In this document: piece by piece, positions 26,397-29,256 of the stretch
How positions within the stretch are numbered: position 1 is the first letter of the stretch
Layout: every line of letters starts with the position of its first letter
Origin: SB15 sp964639245
Lineage (GTDB): Bacteria; Chloroflexota; Anaerolineae; Aggregatilineales; J027
NCBI GenBank assembly: GCA_964639245.1
Contig: CAZXCU010000036.1
Location: 1 to 29,256, forward strand
Reading direction: 5' to 3'
Length of the DNA stretch: 29,256 bases
Notes under the pieces: model-generated
The model's database searches: none
Seen by the model: only the letters and a program-made list of their open reading frames with translations
Told to the model about the DNA's origin: nothing
Translations under genes and position numbers: made by a program

Positions 26397-27050
26397 ATGG
26401 CTTCTAATTCTTATATACCTGCCCTTCGCTTTAATTGGTTAACTCGTTTCTACGACCTACTTCTAAGCCTAACCCTACGCGAAAAAAGATTCAAAACAGC
26501 ACTCATTCAATTATCAAGTTTAAATGCTACCAAGCAAGTCTTGGATATTGCATGTGGGACAACTACCCTAACCCTACTCATCAAACAAACGTTTCCCGAC
26601 TCCGCTATCATTGGAATTGATGGCGACATAACCATCCTTGAGATGGCTCTGGCAAAAATTGAAAAGGCAAATTTAGATATTAAATTGAATTTAGGACTGT
26701 CCTATAATTTACCCTATGCCGATGCGTCGTTTGACGAAGTATTTTGTAGTTTGTTTTTTCATCATCTCACAAGCACAGATAAGACCCGTACTCTTAACGA
26801 GATATACCGTGTTCTCAAACCGAATGGAAAGCTCTATGTTGCTGATTGGGGAAAAGCATTGAATTTATTCATGCGCTTTATGTTTTACGGAGTCCAAATT
26901 TTGGATGGTTTCAACACAACAAGAGATAATATTGAAGGGTTATTACCTGAATTTTTTATTCAGGCAAATTTTTTATCCATAAAAGAAGAGCAGTCTTTCA
27001 ATACGCTTTTTGGAACACTTTGGCTCTATTCAGCTTCTAAAACCATGTAA
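26397..27050 (+). CDS. Class I SAM-dependent methyltransferase
   Basis: 217 residues. Rossmann-type methyltransferase of the UbiE/Methyltransf_11 kind: motif I VLDIACGTTT (48-57), the acidic loop GIDGD (about 73), motif II region FDEVFCSLFFHHL and motif III LKPNGKLYVADWG. The substrate is unknown; small-molecule or lipid targets are typical. A gaggg lies 10 nt before the ATG. One 60-base sample (26641-26700) has 18 G/C, compared with 32 in 27481-27540 of the neighbouring gene, so composition differs clearly. It is divergent from the cytochrome and converges on the FkbM gene, with 1 bp between the stops. Confidence 0.88.
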   Translation: MASNSYIPALRFNWLTRFYDLLLSLTLREKRFKTALIQLSSLNATKQVLDIACGTTTLTLLIKQTFPDSAIIGIDGDITILEMALAKIEKANLDIKLNLGLSYNLPYADASFDEVFCSLFFHHLTSTDKTRTLNEIYRVLKPNGKLYVADWGKALNLFMRFMFYGVQILDGFNTTRDNIEGLLPEFFIQANFLSIKEEQSFNTLFGTLWLYSASKTM

Positions 27051-27051
27051 A

Positions 27052-27849
27052 TTAATTTTGACTAGCGTACAAAAAGCCGATTTCCCGATGGGCGGGGTTG
27101 GGCGTGATTTTGACCTGAAAACCGTGCTGCTCCAAAAAGCGCTTTAAATCCTGATGGGTGTAGGCCGTGACTCCTTCGTGATATTCCATGCACAGGTGAC
27201 GGATTTTTTGCAGCGCGGTTGGGCTGGCATGGAACAAAATGGCATATTCCGCGCCTTCACAATCCATTTTGAGAAAATCCACTTTTTCTAGCGGTTGCAA
27301 AATTTCATCCAGCATGATGCCTTTGACTTCCACCGCGTTCGGGCTGGCGGTGCTGGCGGTGCTGTGCATGACTGGAATCCCCGTGCCGGTGTCCAGATAG
27401 AGCGGGCGCGATTCTGCACCGATGGCATAGGGGTAAATTTCTGCGTTGGTGATGCCATTCAGCCTGAGATTTTTTTGCAGCAGCGCATACGATTCGGGGA
27501 AGGGTTCATAGGCAATTACACGGCTGTTGGGGAGTTTTCGGGCAGCATAGACCGTAAAATCACCCAAACCGCCGCCAATATCCATGACTGTCCAGCCGTC
27601 CTGTAAGGCGATGCCGTGTGTCTCATAATCATGGTCGAGACAGGTTTCCTTGATAATCCACACATCCATCAGGGTACGGACATGAAAGCGTATTCCGCCG
27701 CGCAGCCTGAGCAAAAACGGCTGTCGTGACAGAATCCCGCGCAGCACCGCAGGCCAATTGTGGACTCCCCATAAAAGTGTTGGTATGGATGAAAGATAGT
27801 AGCGCCAGCGCGAAAAAAACACGGTTAATTCCTCCAAACGCTCCATCAT
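27052..27849 (-). CDS. FkbM family SAM-dependent methyltransferase
   Basis: 265 residues. FkbM-type O-methyltransferase, usually acting on sugars or polyketides. SAM-binding motif I is VMDIGGGLGDF (88-98), followed by AYEPFPES (about 113-120), and the family hallmark FLKMDCEGAEY (D196, E198, E201). The N-terminal 50 residues are hydrophobic and basic, without a clear signal. No glycosyltransferase cluster is adjacent, so the substrate is open. Its last codons (for LYAS) lie in the direct repeat that also occurs at the end of the Uma2 gene, 1384 bp away. Starts at 27849 and 27846 (MM) cannot be separated. Confidence 0.9.
   Translation of the reverse strand: MMERLEELTVFFSRWRYYLSSIPTLLWGVHNWPAVLRGILSRQPFLLRLRGGIRFHVRTLMDVWIIKETCLDHDYETHGIALQDGWTVMDIGGGLGDFTVYAARKLPNSRVIAYEPFPESYALLQKNLRLNGITNAEIYPYAIGAESRPLYLDTGTGIPVMHSTASTASPNAVEVKGIMLDEILQPLEKVDFLKMDCEGAEYAILFHASPTALQKIRHLCMEYHEGVTAYTHQDLKRFLEQHGFQVKITPNPAHREIGFLYASQN
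27060..27083. repeat. Right direct repeat bounding the A/T-rich cassette
   Basis: Second copy of the 24-bp repeat at 25676-25699 (16 bp exact, then 6 of 8). It lies within the 3' coding end of the FkbM gene. Confidence 0.7.
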
Positions 27850-27886
27850 AGCCTATCAAAATCGGCTGAGTCCATATTCAATAGGC

Positions 27887-27892
27887 TATAAT
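27887..27892 (+). promoter_or_regulatory. -10 element of the Smr-domain gene
   Basis: tataat lies 24 bp before the ATG at 27917. It overlaps one arm of a 7-bp inverted repeat, agcctat (27850-27856) with ataggct (27881-27887), that spans the region divergent from FkbM. Confidence 0.45.
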
Positions 27893-27916
27893 GTTCCTAA
27901 AAATGGGGTGTCGTTG

Positions 27917-28174
27917 ATGTCCAAACTCAAACTGGATTTGCACGATATTTACAACAAGGGCGACAAAATTGAATCCGAATTGAATCGGATTGTGGAAGAA
28001 GCACTGGATAAAAAAATTCGTCTGGTGGAAATTATTCCGGGCAAGGGGAGTGGACAGTTAAAAAAACGGGTGCTGCGTTTTTTGAATCAAGCGCATATCA
28101 AAAAGCTCTATACCCGTGTCGAAAAAGATGATAAAAATTTCGGGCGTATTTTTGTCCATTTCCGGCATGAGTGA
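27917..28174 (+). CDS. Stand-alone Smr-domain protein
   Basis: 85 residues, essentially one Smr domain, as at the C-terminus of MutS2. It has the opening LDLHDI (6-11, family LDLHG-type) and the central IIPGKGSGQLKKRV (39-52, family xxxHGKGxG with Pro replacing His), and ends RIFVHF. Smr domains nick or bind nucleic acids, and some act on stalled ribosomes or RNA. The LDLHDI and GKGSG motifs are kept, but the usual His in HGKG is Pro, so cleavage may be weakened. ATG at 27917 has ggggtg upstream; GTG at 27908 is an alternative. Confidence 0.85.
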   Translation: MSKLKLDLHDIYNKGDKIESELNRIVEEALDKKIRLVEIIPGKGSGQLKKRVLRFLNQAHIKKLYTRVEKDDKNFGRIFVHFRHE

Positions 28175-28201
28175 CTGTGATCCCCGCCTTTGCATGAATT
28201 G

Positions 28202-28231
28202 GGGCGGGTCATAGACCACGCCCGTACATTT
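28202..28231. repeat. Interspersed 30-bp repeat fragment
   Basis: gggcgggtcatagaccacgc and the next 10 bases match 4404-4433 with one mismatch. At the earlier site it is the right part of the family B composite element. It forms an imperfect hairpin and lies between the Smr and YcxB-like genes. Confidence 0.65.
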
Positions 28232-28254
28232 CAGGTTTAAAGGCGTACCCTAGC

Positions 28255-28725
28255 ATGATAACCACCCGTGAATTTACTTTTGACCAGCGCGAATTTATCC
28301 GTTTGCATGTGCGACCTTTCTGGACGGTGCAGTATCGGGTGTTGTATGGACTCACCTTGGCGGCATGGCTGGTGATTTTGCTGGCGGGATTGGCATGGGG
28401 ATGGGTGTGTGGGCTGCTGGTGGTGACTTCGATTCCCCTCTGGCCTTTGCTGGCGACGGGGGTGATGGTCGCGGTGAGTCTGCCCGAAAACCGCCCATTT
28501 TTCACCCAGAAGCGCTTTTACACCATTGATGAACAGCAGATCACCGTGCATACCGACGATGGGCAGCAGCAGGCGATTCCATTTTCGCACCTAGCGCGGG
28601 TGGTGGAAACTGACGGGGCGTATTTGCTGTATGCGGTGGACGGGTCATTAACGTATCTTCCCACACACATTTTCAAATCGGATGCGGACAAGGCGCAATT
28701 TGAAGCGATTTTGAACCGTCAGTGA
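28255..28725 (+). CDS. YcxB-like membrane protein (first of a pair)
   Basis: 156 residues. A short N-terminal beta stretch (REFTFDQREFIRL) precedes two membrane helices (about 30-80). The C-terminal soluble domain is of the YcxB type, with ITVHTDDGQQQAIPFSHLAR, VVETDGAYLLY and TYLPTHIF, the last being the family's usual I/LP-x-x-x-F close. The biochemical role of the family is unknown. There is only a weak ribosome site (aaaggcg). The next gene starts 29 bp after the stop and is a paralogue. Confidence 0.72.
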   Translation: MITTREFTFDQREFIRLHVRPFWTVQYRVLYGLTLAAWLVILLAGLAWGWVCGLLVVTSIPLWPLLATGVMVAVSLPENRPFFTQKRFYTIDEQQITVHTDDGQQQAIPFSHLARVVETDGAYLLYAVDGSLTYLPTHIFKSDADKAQFEAILNRQ

Positions 28726-28754
28726 TAGACTTTTCCCAAATTGAGGAATCTTCT

Positions 28755-29231
28755 ATGATCATCGAAACCCACCCGTATGACTTTAGCCAGCGTGAGTTGT
28801 TCCGTCTGACGCTGCGGGCCTATTTTGTGCGGCAGGGATGGGGGTATCTGGTGGCGGCGGTGTTCATCATCGGTTTAACGATTCTGAATGGGCGAAGTTT
28901 ATTCTCCATTGTGCTGTTGACGATTTTTGCGGCGCTGGTGCTGATGGGTATTCCTTTTTATTTTGTCTGGCGTTATGCTCATCATCCATCCCGACAGGCA
29001 TTTTTAGGACGGCGGCGCTGCCAATTTAACGCGGACGGTCTGCGTTTTTTTAGCGACAAAGGCACGGCCTCCCTTGCTTGGCGCGATGTACCTTATGTTG
29101 CACGGACTGCCGACTATTATCTCTTTTTCGTGGATAAAATGCAGTTTTTTTATGTGCCTTTTGCCGCTTTCAAAACGGTGGCAGACCGCGAACATATCGA
29201 CCATTACTTGCAGCAAAGAAAATATATCTAA
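28755..29231 (+). CDS. YcxB-like membrane protein (second of a pair)
   Basis: 158 residues with the same plan as the preceding gene: YDFSQRELFRLTLRAYF at the N-terminus, two membrane helices (about 28-75), then a soluble domain with CQFNADGLRFFSDKG, LAWRDVPYVARTADYYLFF and FFYVPFAAF. I chose ATG at 28755 (gagg 8 nt upstream) because it aligns with the start of the first copy; a GTG at 28722 that overlaps the previous stop is possible. The Shine-Dalgarno of the next gene overlaps this stop (TAAGGAGAG), so all three are likely one operon. Confidence 0.72.
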   Translation: MIIETHPYDFSQRELFRLTLRAYFVRQGWGYLVAAVFIIGLTILNGRSLFSIVLLTIFAALVLMGIPFYFVWRYAHHPSRQAFLGRRRCQFNADGLRFFSDKGTASLAWRDVPYVARTADYYLFFVDKMQFFYVPFAAFKTVADREHIDHYLQQRKYI

Positions 29232-29244
29232 GGAGAGACTACCG

Positions 29245-29256
29245 ATGGCAATTTAT
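29245..29256 (+). CDS. Start of a further gene, cut by the window edge
   Basis: ATG at 29245 follows aggagag (29231-29237) at ideal spacing and encodes M-A-I-Y before the end. The DUF4058 gene at 7448 starts with the same four residues, so this may be another DUF4058 gene, but four codons cannot show that. Confidence 0.4.

Noticed and set aside
25676..27083. Integron gene cassette
   Set aside because: No attC-like core sites, no integrase, and the two genes are in opposite directions.

Overview
The window looks like a scaffold piece from a mid-GC bacterium, most likely Chloroflexota (Anaerolineae-like). This is inferred from the gene mix: DUF4058 and Uma2 proteins, a soluble histidine kinase with a long GAF array, very large secreted proteins with Thr-Pro linkers plus PKD, TSP3 and RTX repeats, and an orphan two-module FtsX permease. 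No rRNA, tRNA, CRISPR array, transposase or integrase was seen. A 100-N assembly gap sits inside the first gene.

Layout. 1-2461 (-): secreted TSP3-repeat protein, cut by the window edge and broken by the gap. 2462-2916: AT-rich control region, a terminator and palindromic repeats. 2917-3891 (-): secreted protein with two PsbP/Mog1-like halves. 3892-4518: a promoter followed by two inverted-repeat (MITE-like) elements. 4519-7296 (-): FtsX/MacB-type permease without an ATPase partner, divergent from two translationally coupled DUF4058 genes (7448-9759), with a CRP/FNR-type palindrome between them. 9762-10406 (-): ICMT-like membrane methyltransferase. 10473-11774 (+): pyrimidine-nucleoside phosphorylase. 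11877-17414 (+): 1845-residue GAF-array/PAS/histidine kinase, overlapped by a GNAT acetyltransferase. 17926-18110: second copies of both MITE-like elements. 18223-22518 (-): 1431-residue secreted PKD/RTX protein. 22854-23216 (-): small lipoprotein. 23407-25083 (+): UbiB/ABC1 kinase, apparently leaderless. 25103-25681 (+): Uma2 nuclease-fold protein. 25740-27050: A/T-rich block with a cytochrome c lipoprotein and a SAM methyltransferase, bounded by 24-bp near-identical direct repeats. 27052-27849 (-): FkbM methyltransferase. 27917-28174 (+): Smr-domain protein. 28255-29231 (+): two YcxB-like membrane proteins. From 29245: the first four codons of another gene.

How it fits together. Most genes are single transcription units with unrelated roles: envelope and secretion, sensing, nucleoside salvage, quinone-linked kinase. 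Real operon signs are the DUF4058 pair (4-bp overlap), kinase-GNAT (8-bp overlap) and the YcxB-like pair. The two giant secreted proteins share an upstream 15-bp motif and 11-bp-phased direct repeats, suggesting a common regulator. I see no complete, convincing new multi-gene system. The best leads are the two MITE-like families found side by side at two loci, the direct-repeat-bounded A/T-rich cassette, the DUF4058 pair with nearly identical 3' ends and a Uma2-like motif layout, and the exactly phased GAF array.
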